Origin: Sulfopaludibacter sp963815475
Lineage (GTDB): Bacteria > Acidobacteriota > Terriglobia > Bryobacterales > Bryobacteraceae
Length of the DNA stretch: 64,000 nucleotides
Assembly: GCA_963815475.1 (NCBI GenBank)
Contig: CAWFHD010000001.1
Span: forward strand, 868,001-932,000
Reading direction: 5' to 3'
In this document: positions 8,035-17,070 of the stretch, in pieces
Numbering within the stretch: position 1 is the stretch's first letter
How the letters are laid out: every line of letters starts with the position of its first letter
Translations under genes and position numbers: made by a program
The notes under the pieces: model-generated
What the model was told of the DNA's origin: nothing
The model's input: the letters and a program-made list of their open reading frames with translations, nothing else
The model's database searches: none

Positions 8035-9675
8035 ATGCCGCGTGAGCTGTTGATCCAGTGTCCCGATGGCCAGATGAAGACTGTTCCGCTCATTGCGGAG
8101 CGCATTTCCGTGGGCCGCTCCAGCGCAGCCGAGTTGTGTTTTCCCGAAGACGCGGGGCTTTCGCGGCAGCATTTCGCCTTCGAACCCGATGACGATCAGT
8201 GGACGGTACAGGATCTGGGCAGCAAGAACGGAACCTTCGTCAACAACATTCCGCTCAAGGCGCGCCTGATCCTTAAACCGGGCGACCGCATTACGGCCGG
8301 ACACCTGGTCATCGTCTATTGTCCCGACTCGAAGATAGCGGAACAGAACGTGGTGGTCTTTGAAGGCGAAGAACCCAGTTCGCCTGCTACTTCCACCGTG
8401 GTCACCAGCCTGGAAGGCGCGCTCTCCAACCAGACACAGGCGCTCGAACGCGGCGGCGGCCCCAAATCGTCGGCGCCCATGCAGGCGTTGATCCGCGCCG
8501 GGCAGGAGCTCGCGGAAGCGCGTCCGCTGGAGGAGCTCTTTCCGGTAATTCTCGATCTCGCGATTCAGGCGGTGAATGCCCAGCGCGGCGTGCTGCTGCT
8601 GCTCGAAGGCGAAGAACTTGTGCCGCGCGCTCACAAGGGCGACAACTTCCGCATTAGCACCGCCGTGCGCGACCGGGTGCTGAAAGAGAAATCGTCCATG
8701 CTGGTGCGCGATGCACAACTCGACGACGCTTTCAAAGGCCGCATGAGCATCGTGGAGCAGAAAGTCCACACCATGATGGCCGTGCCGCTGCAAACCAAAG
8801 ACCGCATCATCGGCCTCATCTATGTGGATTCGCCGTTCGTTTTGCGCGAATTCACTAAGGACGATCTCAGCCTGCTGACCGTGATGGCCAACATCGCCGG
8901 CATCCGCATCGAGAACGCGCGCCTCACTCAGATCGAAGAAGCCGAGCGCATCATGAAGCGCGACCTCACACAGGCGGCCGAGATTCAGGGCAGCATGCTG
9001 CCGGGAAAACCGCCGGATGTGCCGGGCACGGACCTCGCCGGCTTCAACGCCGCATGCCGCACCGTAGGCGGCGATTACTACGACTTCTTTCCCTTCCCCG
9101 ATGGCCGCGTGGCTCTTGCCCTGGGCGACGTTTCGGGCAAAGGCATGCCGGCATCGCTCATGATGATGGCGCTGCACGCGCGCGTGCAGGTGCTGGCGGA
9201 AGATCCAGGCGAGTTGGGCGCATTCATGGCACGGCTTAATAAGGCCACCTGCGCCAAGTGCCCGAGCAATCGCTTCATCACGTTCTTCTTCTGCGTCCTC
9301 GACACCAACACCGGCGACCTGGCGTTCGCCAACGCTGGACACAATCCTCCGATCTTGATTCGCGCTTCAGGCGAAGCCGAGATGCTGGAAGGCGGAGGTC
9401 CCGTGCTCGGAATTCTGCCGATTGCGCCCTATCGCGAACAGCACACCCGTCTGGAACACGGCGACATGCTGGTGCTCTACAGCGACGGCGTGACAGAGGC
9501 CAACAACCTCAACCACGACGAATACGACGAAGCCCGCTTCATCGAAGTGTTGCAGGCGAATCATCGGAAGCGGGCGATGGAGATCGTGAATGCGGTAAAC
9601 CGTTCGCTAGCGGAGTTCACAGCCGGCGCGCCGCAGGCCGACGACATCACGCTGGTGGTCGCCAAGCGGCTGTAA
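8035..9675 (+). CDS. FHA-GAF-PP2C (SpoIIE/RsbU-type) serine phosphatase
   Basis: 546 residues. The ATG at 8035 is preferred over 8005 because GAGGA ends 5 bases before it, while 8005 lies inside a TATAAT box. Domains: FHA at about 10-95 (SVGRSSAAELCF, LSRQHFAFE, LGSKNGTFVNN, the phosphothreonine-binding signature); GAF at about 155-310; and a C-terminal PPM phosphatase at about 330-545 (GGDYYDFFPF, ALGDVSGKGMPASL, FANAGHNPP, LYSDGVTEANN, ADDITLVV), with the metal-binding Asp residues present. Such proteins link phospho-signals to dephosphorylation of anti-sigma antagonists. It is followed by the YkgJ gene after 6 bp. Confidence 0.93.
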   Translation: MPRELLIQCPDGQMKTVPLIAERISVGRSSAAELCFPEDAGLSRQHFAFEPDDDQWTVQDLGSKNGTFVNNIPLKARLILKPGDRITAGHLVIVYCPDSKIAEQNVVVFEGEEPSSPATSTVVTSLEGALSNQTQALERGGGPKSSAPMQALIRAGQELAEARPLEELFPVILDLAIQAVNAQRGVLLLLEGEELVPRAHKGDNFRISTAVRDRVLKEKSSMLVRDAQLDDAFKGRMSIVEQKVHTMMAVPLQTKDRIIGLIYVDSPFVLREFTKDDLSLLTVMANIAGIRIENARLTQIEEAERIMKRDLTQAAEIQGSMLPGKPPDVPGTDLAGFNAACRTVGGDYYDFFPFPDGRVALALGDVSGKGMPASLMMMALHARVQVLAEDPGELGAFMARLNKATCAKCPSNRFITFFFCVLDTNTGDLAFANAGHNPPILIRASGEAEMLEGGGPVLGILPIAPYREQHTRLEHGDMLVLYSDGVTEANNLNHDEYDEARFIEVLQANHRKRAMEIVNAVNRSLAEFTAGAPQADDITLVVAKRL

Positions 9676-9681
9676 CGGCAT

Positions 9682-10188
9682 ATGCTCACTGACCTGGTGC
9701 AGATTCGTCTGCAGGGGGAAAAGAAACGCCCCGAAAACGAACGCTTCCGCAAGCACATGAAGTCGCGCGACCATTCGGATCGCATTCTGCGGCGGATTGC
9801 GGAATCGGTGGAGCAGCAGATCGATTGCACACAATGCGCCAACTGCTGCCGCGTTGCGAGTATATCCATTAACGAGCGCGATATCGAGCGACTGGCCCGC
9901 TACCTGCGCCTGACGCCCGCGAAGTTCATCGCCGCCTACACAGCGGAGAGCGAAGACGAAGGCATGGTGCTGCGCCGCGACGATGCCACTGGCTGCGTCT
10001 TTCTGTCAGGCAACGAATGCACGATATACGATGCGCGCCCCGACACCTGCCAGCGTTTTCCGCACATGGTACGAGGCCAGGGATCGATCGCCAGTCGCAT
10101 GTGGCAGTTCATCGACCGTGCCTGCTACTGCCCCATCGTGTACAACTCGCTCGAAGCATTTAAGGCGGAACTGGGCTTTAAGAAGTAA
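9682..10188 (+). CDS. YkgJ-family cysteine cluster protein
   Basis: 168 residues. The cysteine pattern CTQCANCCRV (CxxCxxCC), then CVFLSGNECTIYDARPDTCQRFP and a later CYCP, is that of the UPF0153/YkgJ family, thought to bind an iron-sulfur cluster or zinc. Function is not established. The start at 9682 gives a basic N-terminus; a later ATG (MKSRDHSD) is an alternative. It follows the phosphatase with a 6-bp gap, so the two are probably co-transcribed. Confidence 0.85.
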   Translation: MLTDLVQIRLQGEKKRPENERFRKHMKSRDHSDRILRRIAESVEQQIDCTQCANCCRVASISINERDIERLARYLRLTPAKFIAAYTAESEDEGMVLRRDDATGCVFLSGNECTIYDARPDTCQRFPHMVRGQGSIASRMWQFIDRACYCPIVYNSLEAFKAELGFKK

Positions 10189-10226
10189 TGGAATATCGAT
10201 TAATCCAGGTGGACTGGAATCTCATC

Positions 10227-10331
10227 GTGGGGCAACCTTCAGCCCGCGGTGGGCTTCAGCCTGCGCGGGACTTCAGTCCCGCACGGCCGGTTGGCGGACT
10301 CAAGTCCGCCGCAGACTAAAGTCTGCCCCAC
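10227..10331. repeat. Palindromic modular repeat (family A, full copy)
   Basis: The element is bounded by GTGGGGCA (10227-10234) and its inverted copy TGCCCCAC (10324-10331). Between them lie a GCCCGCGGTGGGC segment and three perfect mini-hairpins with 2-nt centres: GCGGGACT/AGTCCCGC, GGCGGACT/AGTCCGCC and GCAGACT/AGTCTGC. It sits between convergent genes. The 14 bases CTCATCGTGGGGCA recur exactly at 24869-24882. No spacers or coding potential. Confidence 0.8.
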
Positions 10332-10359
10332 ACGAAAAGCTTTACACACTCGTGTTTTT
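10330..10359 (+). terminator. Weak terminator-like hairpin
   Basis: ACACGA (10330-10335) can pair with TCGTGT (10350-10355) across a 14-nt loop, followed by four more T. It lies at the end of the repeat element and between two convergent genes. The stem is only 6 bp, so it is a modest candidate. Confidence 0.35.
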
Positions 10360-10609
10360 AGTTGTAGTGGTTCGCGTTCACGTCTGCGAAGCGGGCGTAT
10401 TCGGCCGGCAGATCGTCTGACGAGTAGATCGAGTTGGTGGGGCAAACCGGAACGCAAGCGCCGCAATCGATGCAGTCGGCCGGGTTCACATAGAGGTGCG
10501 GCGCTTCCGCGAAGGCGCCCTCGTCCTGCTTCGGGTGGATGCAGTCCACCGGGCAGGCTTGCACACACAGCTCGTCCTTAGTACAGGTATCGGTAATTAC
10601 ATATGCCAT
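10358..10609 (-). CDS. Ferredoxin with two iron-sulfur cluster motifs
   Basis: 83 residues from MAYVITDTC; a longer frame from 10639 adds nothing recognisable. Cysteines at 9, 15, 19 and 23 (CTKDELCVQACPVDC) and at 46, 49, 52 and 56 (CIDCGACVPVCP) match a bacterial-type ferredoxin carrying a [3Fe-4S] or [4Fe-4S] cluster plus a [4Fe-4S] cluster. IHP after the first motif and the acidic tail are like FdxA. The spacing in the first motif (x5) is shorter than the x7 of typical 7Fe FdxA. A cytoplasmic electron carrier with unknown partner. Confidence 0.92.
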   Translation of the reverse strand: MAYVITDTCTKDELCVQACPVDCIHPKQDEGAFAEAPHLYVNPADCIDCGACVPVCPTNSIYSSDDLPAEYARFADVNANHYN

Positions 10610-10747
10610 ATGGAACGCGGAGTGCAATTCGGCTGCCACGTATAAATATTAGTAAACAGGCTGTGAATATCGACAATTCACATTTTGGTAGTGGGTGAAT
10701 CCGCGCAGTAAGTGGCGGAATCACCCGACGGGCTACACTAAACAGTG

Positions 10748-11872
10748 ATGAAAATCGAAACTCGCGCCGTCCACTCCGGCCGGCGCATCGACCCCTCCAC
10801 CGGCGCCGTCACGCTGCCCATCCACCTCACCACCACCTTCGAACGCAGCCCCACGGGCGAGTATCCAACGGGCTTTAGCTACTCGCGGGAAGGTAATCCG
10901 AACCGCAACGCGCTCGAGACGTGCCTGGCGGAAATCGAGGGCGGCAAGGAAGCCATCGTCTTCTCTTCCGGCCTGGCGGTGGCGACGGCGGTGGTGCAGG
11001 GCCTCGAACCGGGAGATCATATCGTCGCGCCAGACGACGTTTACTGGGGACTGCGCAAGGTGATCGGCGACGTGTTCGGCAAGTGGAACATCCAGGTCAG
11101 CTACGTCGATATGAGCAACCTCGACGCGGTGCGCGCCGCTATCCAGCCCACCACCCGCCTGCTTTGGGTGGAGACGCCATCCAATCCACTCATGAAGATT
11201 ACCGACCTGGCAGGCATCGCAGCACTAGCGCGCGGCGCCGGCCCCAACGTGATCACGGTGTGCGACGGCACGTTCGCCACACCGATTCTGCAGCGGCCTC
11301 TGGAATGCGGGATCGACATGGTGGCCCACTCCACCACCAAGTACATTAGCGGACATAGCGACGTGGTGGGCGGAGCGCTGATCACGAAGCACGACAACTA
11401 CCTGTTCGAGCGCGCGCGCAAGTCGCAGAAGTATGGCGGGTCGGTGCCTTCGCCGTTCGATTGCTGGCTCTCTCTGCGCGGCATCGATACCCTGCCCTAT
11501 CGGGTGCGGGCGCATTCGGAGAATGCAACCGCGGTGGCGCGTTTCCTGAACGGACATGCGGCGGTGGAGCGTGTGCACTATCCGGGTTTGCCGGAACATC
11601 CCGGGCACGACATTGCGGCGCGGCAGATGTCGGCATTCGGCGGCATGATGTCGTTTCAAGTGCGCGGAGACCGCGAGCGCGCCATGCAGGCGGCCGCGCG
11701 CTGCGAACTTTTCATCCGCGCGACCAGTTTGGGTGGAGCGCACAGCCTGATTGAGCATCGGGCATCGGTGGAAGGTCCAACGTCGAAGACGCCGCAGAAT
11801 CTGCTGCGCCTCTCCATCGGCCTGGAGCATCCCGACGACCTGATCGCCGATCTGGCCTCAGCGCTGGAGTAG
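10748..11872 (+). CDS. Cys/Met metabolism PLP-dependent enzyme (cystathionine gamma-synthase/lyase family)
   Basis: 374 residues starting at ATG 10748 (a GTG lies immediately before it). Family motifs: AVHSGRRIDPSTGAVTLPIHLTTTF, YSREGNPNRNALETCLAEIEGG, WVETPSNPLMKITD, VCDGTFATP and HSTTKYISGHSDVVGG, the last with the Schiff-base lysine. This is the trans-sulfuration fold-type I enzyme group. The sequence does not distinguish cystathionine gamma-synthase, gamma-lyase or methionine gamma-lyase. Cytoplasmic. It ends 5 bp from the convergent ADOP permease. Confidence 0.92.
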   Translation: MKIETRAVHSGRRIDPSTGAVTLPIHLTTTFERSPTGEYPTGFSYSREGNPNRNALETCLAEIEGGKEAIVFSSGLAVATAVVQGLEPGDHIVAPDDVYWGLRKVIGDVFGKWNIQVSYVDMSNLDAVRAAIQPTTRLLWVETPSNPLMKITDLAGIAALARGAGPNVITVCDGTFATPILQRPLECGIDMVAHSTTKYISGHSDVVGGALITKHDNYLFERARKSQKYGGSVPSPFDCWLSLRGIDTLPYRVRAHSENATAVARFLNGHAAVERVHYPGLPEHPGHDIAARQMSAFGGMMSFQVRGDRERAMQAAARCELFIRATSLGGAHSLIEHRASVEGPTSKTPQNLLRLSIGLEHPDDLIADLASALE

Positions 11873-11877
11873 CCCGC

Positions 11878-14316
11878 CTAGTTCTCGTCCCGTAGCGCCG
11901 ACGATGGTTCGACCCTCGCTGCCCGGCTCGCCGGCACGAAGGCTGCCGCCAGCGATACCAACAGTACGAAGGCCGCCGCTCCTCCCAGGGAGAATGCGTC
12001 GGCTGGTGGGACGTTGAAGAGCAGCGTTCGAATCCAGCGGGCGGCCGGCACGGCGGCAGCAAGCCCAATGGCAGCTCCAATCGCGGCCATCAGTAGAGCC
12101 TGCCCTCCAATCATGCGGCCGATCTCGGAGGGTCGCGCGCCCAACGCCATGCGGATGCCGATCTCGCGTCTCCGCTGCGCTACAGCGTATGCCAGCAGTC
12201 CGTAAATCCCCACGGCGGCGAGCAGCGCCGCGAGCAGTCCGAATACCGAGGCCAGCCCCGCTGTGAGCCGCTCCGACGCCGCGCTGGCATTCACTTCTTC
12301 TGCCATAGTGTGCACTTCCACGAACGGCAGGGCTGGATCGAGCGCCGCCAACGCCTGGCGTACCGGCTGAATGACTGCGTCCGGGCGCATCTGTGTCCGA
12401 ACGTGCAGCACGAAGGTAGAGTCCACCGAGAGCGTATACATTGTGGGCGGGATCGGCTCGCGCAGCGACCGGTACTTGGCGTCGCCAGACACACCAACGA
12501 TTTCGAATTCTGCCTTCGCACTGTAACCGACTCGCCTGCCGACGGCATCCAATCCCGGGAAGAAGCGGCGCGCGAATGCCTGGTTCACCACGGCTCTCAC
12601 GGGTTTAGTATCGTGGTCAGTCTCCGCCAGACCACGGCCGGCCAGTATCGGAATGCGCAGCGTGTCGAAGTACTCAGGCGACACACCGTTGGTGCTGGCA
12701 TTCAGAAAATCGCCTGGCGTGGCCACCTGACCTTCGAGCACGATGGTTGTTTTTATCCCACTGCCACGCATGAGGGGGCGCGAAGCCGTCGCCACCGAAA
12801 CTACACCTGGAAGTTGTCGCACGCGCTCCATCAGAGCCAGCCGTAAAACGTTCGCTTGCGCATCGGTGTAGCCGCTCAGCCCTGGATCGGTGGTGAAGGT
12901 CACTACGTGGTCGCGATCGAAGCCGGGATTCAAGGTGCTCAACTGATCGAAGGTGCGGACCAGCAGGCCGGCGCCGGCCAGCAGCAGAGTGCACAGCGCT
13001 GCCTGCGCCATGACCAGAACACGCCGGCCGTGCCATCCGGAGCGGGATCGGGCGCCACGCAGAATGCCTTCCAGGTTCGTTCGCGCCGCTCCTAACGCTG
13101 GCGCGAGACCGCATAGCAGCGCGGCCGCCATTGCGATTGCCGCCGACACTAGCAACACACGCCGGTCGGGCGACATATCCAGGGAGATCTGCAGTTTGGT
13201 GGTCCCAACGTCGCGGATGGGCGGAAGCGCCCGCATCATTAGGGGTGTCGCAAACCAGGCGAGCAGCCATCCGCCAGCCGAGCCAAGAACCGCCAGCAGG
13301 ACGCTTTCGGTAAGCGCCTGCCGCACCAGGCGGGAGCGCGTCGCTCCCATTGCCAGGCGAATCGCGATCTCTTCGCGGCGCGCGGCACTGCGCGCCAGCA
13401 GCAGACCCGCGACATTCGAGCAGACCATCAATAGCAGCAAACCAACGCAACCCAACAAAAGCTTGATCGCCAGCCCGAATCGATCGCGCAGAAGAGATGC
13501 GCCATGTTCCAAGGGTTCGAGTTGCAAAGGGCGGCTGAATTCTGACTGGACCCACCCTGGATCCCTGCTGTTCGCGGCCAGCATAGAGGCGCGCCAGAGT
13601 GCCTGGCATTCTGCCTGCGCTTGCTCCAGAGAAACGCCCGGCTTGACGCGGCCCGCCAGTTCCAAAGCGCTGAGGACCGGCCGCGCCCTGGCCCGCAAGG
13701 TGAGCAATGGAAAGGTGCGCCGCGGCACGCGCACATCGGGGGTGGTATCGGCGGAAATGCCGTTGAATTCGCGCGGCATCACGCCAACAATTGCAAACAG
13801 ATTGCCATGCAGTTTCAGGGTTTGCCCAATCGCGTGCGGATCGCCATGGAAGCGCCGCTGCCAGAACCCGTAGCTGAGCACCGCGGGCGGCGTGCCCGGA
13901 GTATCCACCTCATCCTGGGCCGTTAGCGCGCGGCCCACCAGTGCAGGCGCTCCCAGCGTGGAGAAGAATTCCTGTGTCACGATGGCGACGCGCAGTTCTT
14001 CGGCGGGCGCGGGTTCGTTCATCACAGCCAGCCAGTCGAGATCGCCGAACACGGCTGCGAGGGTGGTGGAGTGCTCACGCAGGGCATCGTAATACTCCGG
14101 AATGAAGTTACTGCGCGTGCCCAGTTGGGGACTCCGCTGCACCATCCTCACTAGTTGCTCCGGATGGCGCACCGGCAGCGGCTTCAAAAGCAACGCATTG
14201 AAAGCAGTGAAAATCACCGAACTGGCGCCGATTCCGAGCGCCAGCAGGCCGATCGCGGCCGCCGCAAACCCGGGGTTCTTCCGCAGCATCCGAAGCGCGT
14301 ACTTAAGGTCACCCAT
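11878..14316 (-). CDS. ADOP-type ABC transporter permease (MacB/FtsX family)
   Basis: 812 residues from the ATG MGDLKYALRMLRKNPGF; an in-frame ATG three codons upstream is alternative. The start, the LALGIGASSVIFTAFNALLLKPLPV transmembrane segment, a long periplasmic MacB core, and two FtsX modules (ARREEIAIRLAMGATRSRLVRQ near 320 and QRRREIGIRMALGARPSEIGRM near 720) are the acidobacterial duplicated orphan permease pattern (TIGR03434). No ATPase is adjacent. A TATAAT lies 7 bp before the ATG, suggesting a very short or absent 5' leader. Substrate unknown. Confidence 0.92.
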   Translation of the reverse strand: MGDLKYALRMLRKNPGFAAAAIGLLALGIGASSVIFTAFNALLLKPLPVRHPEQLVRMVQRSPQLGTRSNFIPEYYDALREHSTTLAAVFGDLDWLAVMNEPAPAEELRVAIVTQEFFSTLGAPALVGRALTAQDEVDTPGTPPAVLSYGFWQRRFHGDPHAIGQTLKLHGNLFAIVGVMPREFNGISADTTPDVRVPRRTFPLLTLRARARPVLSALELAGRVKPGVSLEQAQAECQALWRASMLAANSRDPGWVQSEFSRPLQLEPLEHGASLLRDRFGLAIKLLLGCVGLLLLMVCSNVAGLLLARSAARREEIAIRLAMGATRSRLVRQALTESVLLAVLGSAGGWLLAWFATPLMMRALPPIRDVGTTKLQISLDMSPDRRVLLVSAAIAMAAALLCGLAPALGAARTNLEGILRGARSRSGWHGRRVLVMAQAALCTLLLAGAGLLVRTFDQLSTLNPGFDRDHVVTFTTDPGLSGYTDAQANVLRLALMERVRQLPGVVSVATASRPLMRGSGIKTTIVLEGQVATPGDFLNASTNGVSPEYFDTLRIPILAGRGLAETDHDTKPVRAVVNQAFARRFFPGLDAVGRRVGYSAKAEFEIVGVSGDAKYRSLREPIPPTMYTLSVDSTFVLHVRTQMRPDAVIQPVRQALAALDPALPFVEVHTMAEEVNASAASERLTAGLASVFGLLAALLAAVGIYGLLAYAVAQRRREIGIRMALGARPSEIGRMIGGQALLMAAIGAAIGLAAAVPAARWIRTLLFNVPPADAFSLGGAAAFVLLVSLAAAFVPASRAARVEPSSALRDEN

Positions 14317-14367
14317 GCCAAGCATTATAAGGAACTAACCGCCGCGCCGTGTCGTAGTCTGATTCAC

Positions 14368-16875
14368 ATGGCCCGAATTCTGTCCGACGTCAAATTCGCG
14401 CTGCGCAACCTGCGCCGCAGTCCTCTGTTCGTGGTGGTGGCGGTAGCCTCGCTCGCGCTCGGTATCGGAGCCAATACCGCCATCTTTACGCTCATGGATC
14501 AGTTGATGCTGCGGCTGCTGCCAGTAAAAGGTCCGCAGCAATTGGTACTGATCTCGTTTACCGAACCGCACATGGGCAGCAATCGCGGAACACGAACCTC
14601 GTCATACCCCATGTACCAGGATTTCCAGAAGCAGGCGCCGGCGTTCTCCTATGTCTTCTGCCGCCTGAAGGCGCCGCTCTCGATTACGTTCGGCGGGCAG
14701 ACCGAGCGCGTGGATGGCGAGTTGGTTTCCGGCAATTATTTCCATGCGTTGGGCGTGCAGCCGGCGCTGGGGCGCGTCTTCACGCCGGAGCAGGACGATC
14801 GCGTATACAAGGGCCATCCTTCCGCCGTATTGAGCTACCAGTATTGGGCCACACGCTTCGCGTCAGACCCCTCGGTGGTAGGGCAGAAAATCCTGGTCAA
14901 CAACTTCCCCCTGACCATCGTGGGTGTTTCGGCGGCTGGGTTCAATGGGCTCGACCCCGTCAGCAGCCCGCAGATCCGAGTGCCCATCCAGATGAAGCCA
15001 CTGATGACACCGGGATGGGACGATATCGGCGACCGGCGCAGCCAGTGGATCCAGATGTTCGCGCGCATGCGGCCCGGCTACTCGGTGCAGTCGTCACAGG
15101 CATCGCTGCAGCCGCTGTTCGTTCAGATCCTGCATCACGAGCTGACGGAGCCCGATATGCGCGATATCCGCCCTTATATGCGAGACAAATTCCTGGCCCG
15201 CAAAGTGGTGGTGGAGCCGGCGGGAAACGGATTCTCGCAGGCGCGCACCAGCTATGGAACGGCGCTCGTGGTGCTGATGTGTATGGTGGGCCTGGTGCTG
15301 TTGATCGCATGTTTCAACGTGGCGAATCTTCTGATCGCAAGGGCAGTGGCCCGGCAGAAGGAGATCGCGGTGCGGCTGGCCGTGGGTGCATCGCGGGCGC
15401 AGTTGCTGCGGCAATTGCTGGTGGAAAGCCTGATGCTATCCGTAGCAGGAGGCGCGTGCGGCCTGCTGCTCTCCGTGGCGATTGTGCGCGGCCTCCTGTC
15501 GTTCCTTCCGGTGGGCAGCGCGCCTTTGGCGCTGAAGGCCACGCCCGATCCGCGCATCCTAGCCTTCAATGCGGCGCTGGCTTTGGGCACCGGACTGCTG
15601 TTCGGCCTGGCCCCGGCGCTGCAGGCCATGCGCCTGGATTTGTGGAGCACGCTGAAAGACGTAGTGGGAGCCGTAAGCGGCACCGGCAGTTCCGTAAAGC
15701 TTCGCAAAGGCCTGGTGATGGCGCAAGTGGCATTCTCATTCCTGCTGCTGGCGGGGGCCGGGCTCTTCGTCAAGACACTCAATAACCTGAAAAACGCCAA
15801 TACGGGATTCCGGAATATCGAAAACCTGGTTACCTTTCAGGTAGACGCTTCCCTGAGCGGCTATCCCGAAGCGCGCATGGAGGCGTACTACAGGCAGGCG
15901 TTGGAAGGCCTGCGCACACTCCCGGGTGTGACGGCAGCAGGCACGGCCTCGGTGCCCATACTGGCAGGCAATGAGTGGGACTCCGGTATGTCCGTGGAAG
16001 GCCATCAGGCGCAGGACGGCGAGGATATGCAGGCGTTCATGAACGGCGTTTCGCCGGGATACTGGAAAGCGATGGGCGTGCGTCTGCTGGAGGGTCGCGA
16101 CTTTGACGATCGCGACACCGGCGAAAAGTTCTCGGTGGCCATTGTCAATCGCGCCTTCGCCACGCACTTTTTCGGCGACTGCAATCCCACCGGCCGGCAC
16201 ATCGGCTTCGGCCGCGGCCCCAGAAGCAAACTGAATATCGAGATTGTAGGGATGGTGGAGGATTCGCTTTACGAGGGGCCGCGCGAAGGCGTGCACCGCC
16301 AGGTCTTCGTGCCGTTCGCGCAGGGTGGTTTTCCCGGCGCTGCTACGTTCTACGTGCGGACGTCGATGGAATCGAAGCCGATGTTCGCGGCGTTGCGGCG
16401 AAAAATGGCGGAGTTGGACGCATCCATGCCGCTCTACTCGATGAAGACCGTTGGCGAGCAACTCGACGAAACGCTCGGGACGGAGCGCCTGATCGCGATT
16501 CTCTCGGCCGCCTTCGGAGTGCTGGCCACCATCCTGGCCGCGATCGGACTGTATGGCGTGATGGCCTTCGTGGTGGCGCGGCGCACCAAGGAGATCGGAC
16601 TGCGCATGGCGCTGGGAGCGAGGCGCTCGGAGGTGGTCTGGATGGTGTTGAAGGAATCGATGCTGCTGGTAGGGGTTGGACTGGCAGCGGGAGTGCCGGC
16701 CTCATTCCTGTTGAACCGCTATGTCTCCTCGCAGCTATATAGCGTGCAGCCAACCGATATCTGGACAGCTCTGGCGGCGTTGGGAATCCTCTCGGCGGTG
16801 GCCGCGGGAGCAGGCCTGCTGCCGGCACGCCGGGCGAGCACGATCGACCCGATTATTGCGCTCAGGTACGAGTGA
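14368..16875 (+). CDS. ADOP-type ABC transporter permease (MacB/FtsX family)
   Basis: 835 residues from MARILSDVKFALRNLRRSPLF at 14368; the upstream open frame overlaps the opposite gene. It has the same architecture as its divergent neighbour: N-terminal membrane segment with LALGIGANTAIFTLMDQLMLRLLPV, periplasmic MacB domain, FtsX modules with ARQKEIAVRLAVGASRAQLLRQ and ARRTKEIGLRMALGARRSEVV, and the usual C-terminus ARRASTIDPIIALRYE. The two genes start 51 bp apart back to back. No partner ATPase is visible. Confidence 0.93.
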   Translation: MARILSDVKFALRNLRRSPLFVVVAVASLALGIGANTAIFTLMDQLMLRLLPVKGPQQLVLISFTEPHMGSNRGTRTSSYPMYQDFQKQAPAFSYVFCRLKAPLSITFGGQTERVDGELVSGNYFHALGVQPALGRVFTPEQDDRVYKGHPSAVLSYQYWATRFASDPSVVGQKILVNNFPLTIVGVSAAGFNGLDPVSSPQIRVPIQMKPLMTPGWDDIGDRRSQWIQMFARMRPGYSVQSSQASLQPLFVQILHHELTEPDMRDIRPYMRDKFLARKVVVEPAGNGFSQARTSYGTALVVLMCMVGLVLLIACFNVANLLIARAVARQKEIAVRLAVGASRAQLLRQLLVESLMLSVAGGACGLLLSVAIVRGLLSFLPVGSAPLALKATPDPRILAFNAALALGTGLLFGLAPALQAMRLDLWSTLKDVVGAVSGTGSSVKLRKGLVMAQVAFSFLLLAGAGLFVKTLNNLKNANTGFRNIENLVTFQVDASLSGYPEARMEAYYRQALEGLRTLPGVTAAGTASVPILAGNEWDSGMSVEGHQAQDGEDMQAFMNGVSPGYWKAMGVRLLEGRDFDDRDTGEKFSVAIVNRAFATHFFGDCNPTGRHIGFGRGPRSKLNIEIVGMVEDSLYEGPREGVHRQVFVPFAQGGFPGAATFYVRTSMESKPMFAALRRKMAELDASMPLYSMKTVGEQLDETLGTERLIAILSAAFGVLATILAAIGLYGVMAFVVARRTKEIGLRMALGARRSEVVWMVLKESMLLVGVGLAAGVPASFLLNRYVSSQLYSVQPTDIWTALAALGILSAVAAGAGLLPARRASTIDPIIALRYE

Positions 16876-16878
16876 CCA

Positions 16879-16909
16879 GTGGGGCCGGTGGTCTAGCCAC
16901 CGGCTTCCT
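16879..16909. repeat. Hairpin GCCGGTGG/CCACCGGC after ADOP (partial family A copy or terminator)
   Basis: GTGGGGC, the same left edge as the repeats at 10227 and 24875, runs into an 8-bp perfect stem (16884-16891 with 16897-16904) and a TCTAG loop, followed by TTCCTT. It lies 3 bp after the ADOP stop. It may act as a weak terminator. Confidence 0.5.
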
Positions 16910-16963
16910 TGGAGACACTTGTTAAAAATATTTCCGCAGTATTCCCAATATTTCCAGAAACCG

Positions 16964-17063
16964 CTCCTCAATACACTTGAGGAGGGCGAAGGCATCCAGT
17001 AGCAAGATAGGTCGCCCTCTAAACTCAGGAAAATCACGCGGGGAACCCACCCTGCGGAGGGGA
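16964..17063 (+). promoter_or_regulatory. Structured 5' leader of the PEP-CTERM gene
   Basis: Two perfect inverted repeats overlap: CTCCTCAA/TTGAGGAG (16964-16971, 16977-16984) and GAGGGCGA/TCGCCCTC (16982-16989, 17012-17019). They share three bases, so full forms of both cannot coexist. A strong ribosome site GGAGGGGA (17056-17063) stands 7 bases before the ATG. No known riboswitch was matched. Confidence 0.4.
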
Positions 17064-17070
17064 ATCGCGA

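Noticed and set aside
10227..10331. CRISPR-like array
   Set aside because: The hairpin units are different from one another, have no regular spacers, and no cas genes are present.
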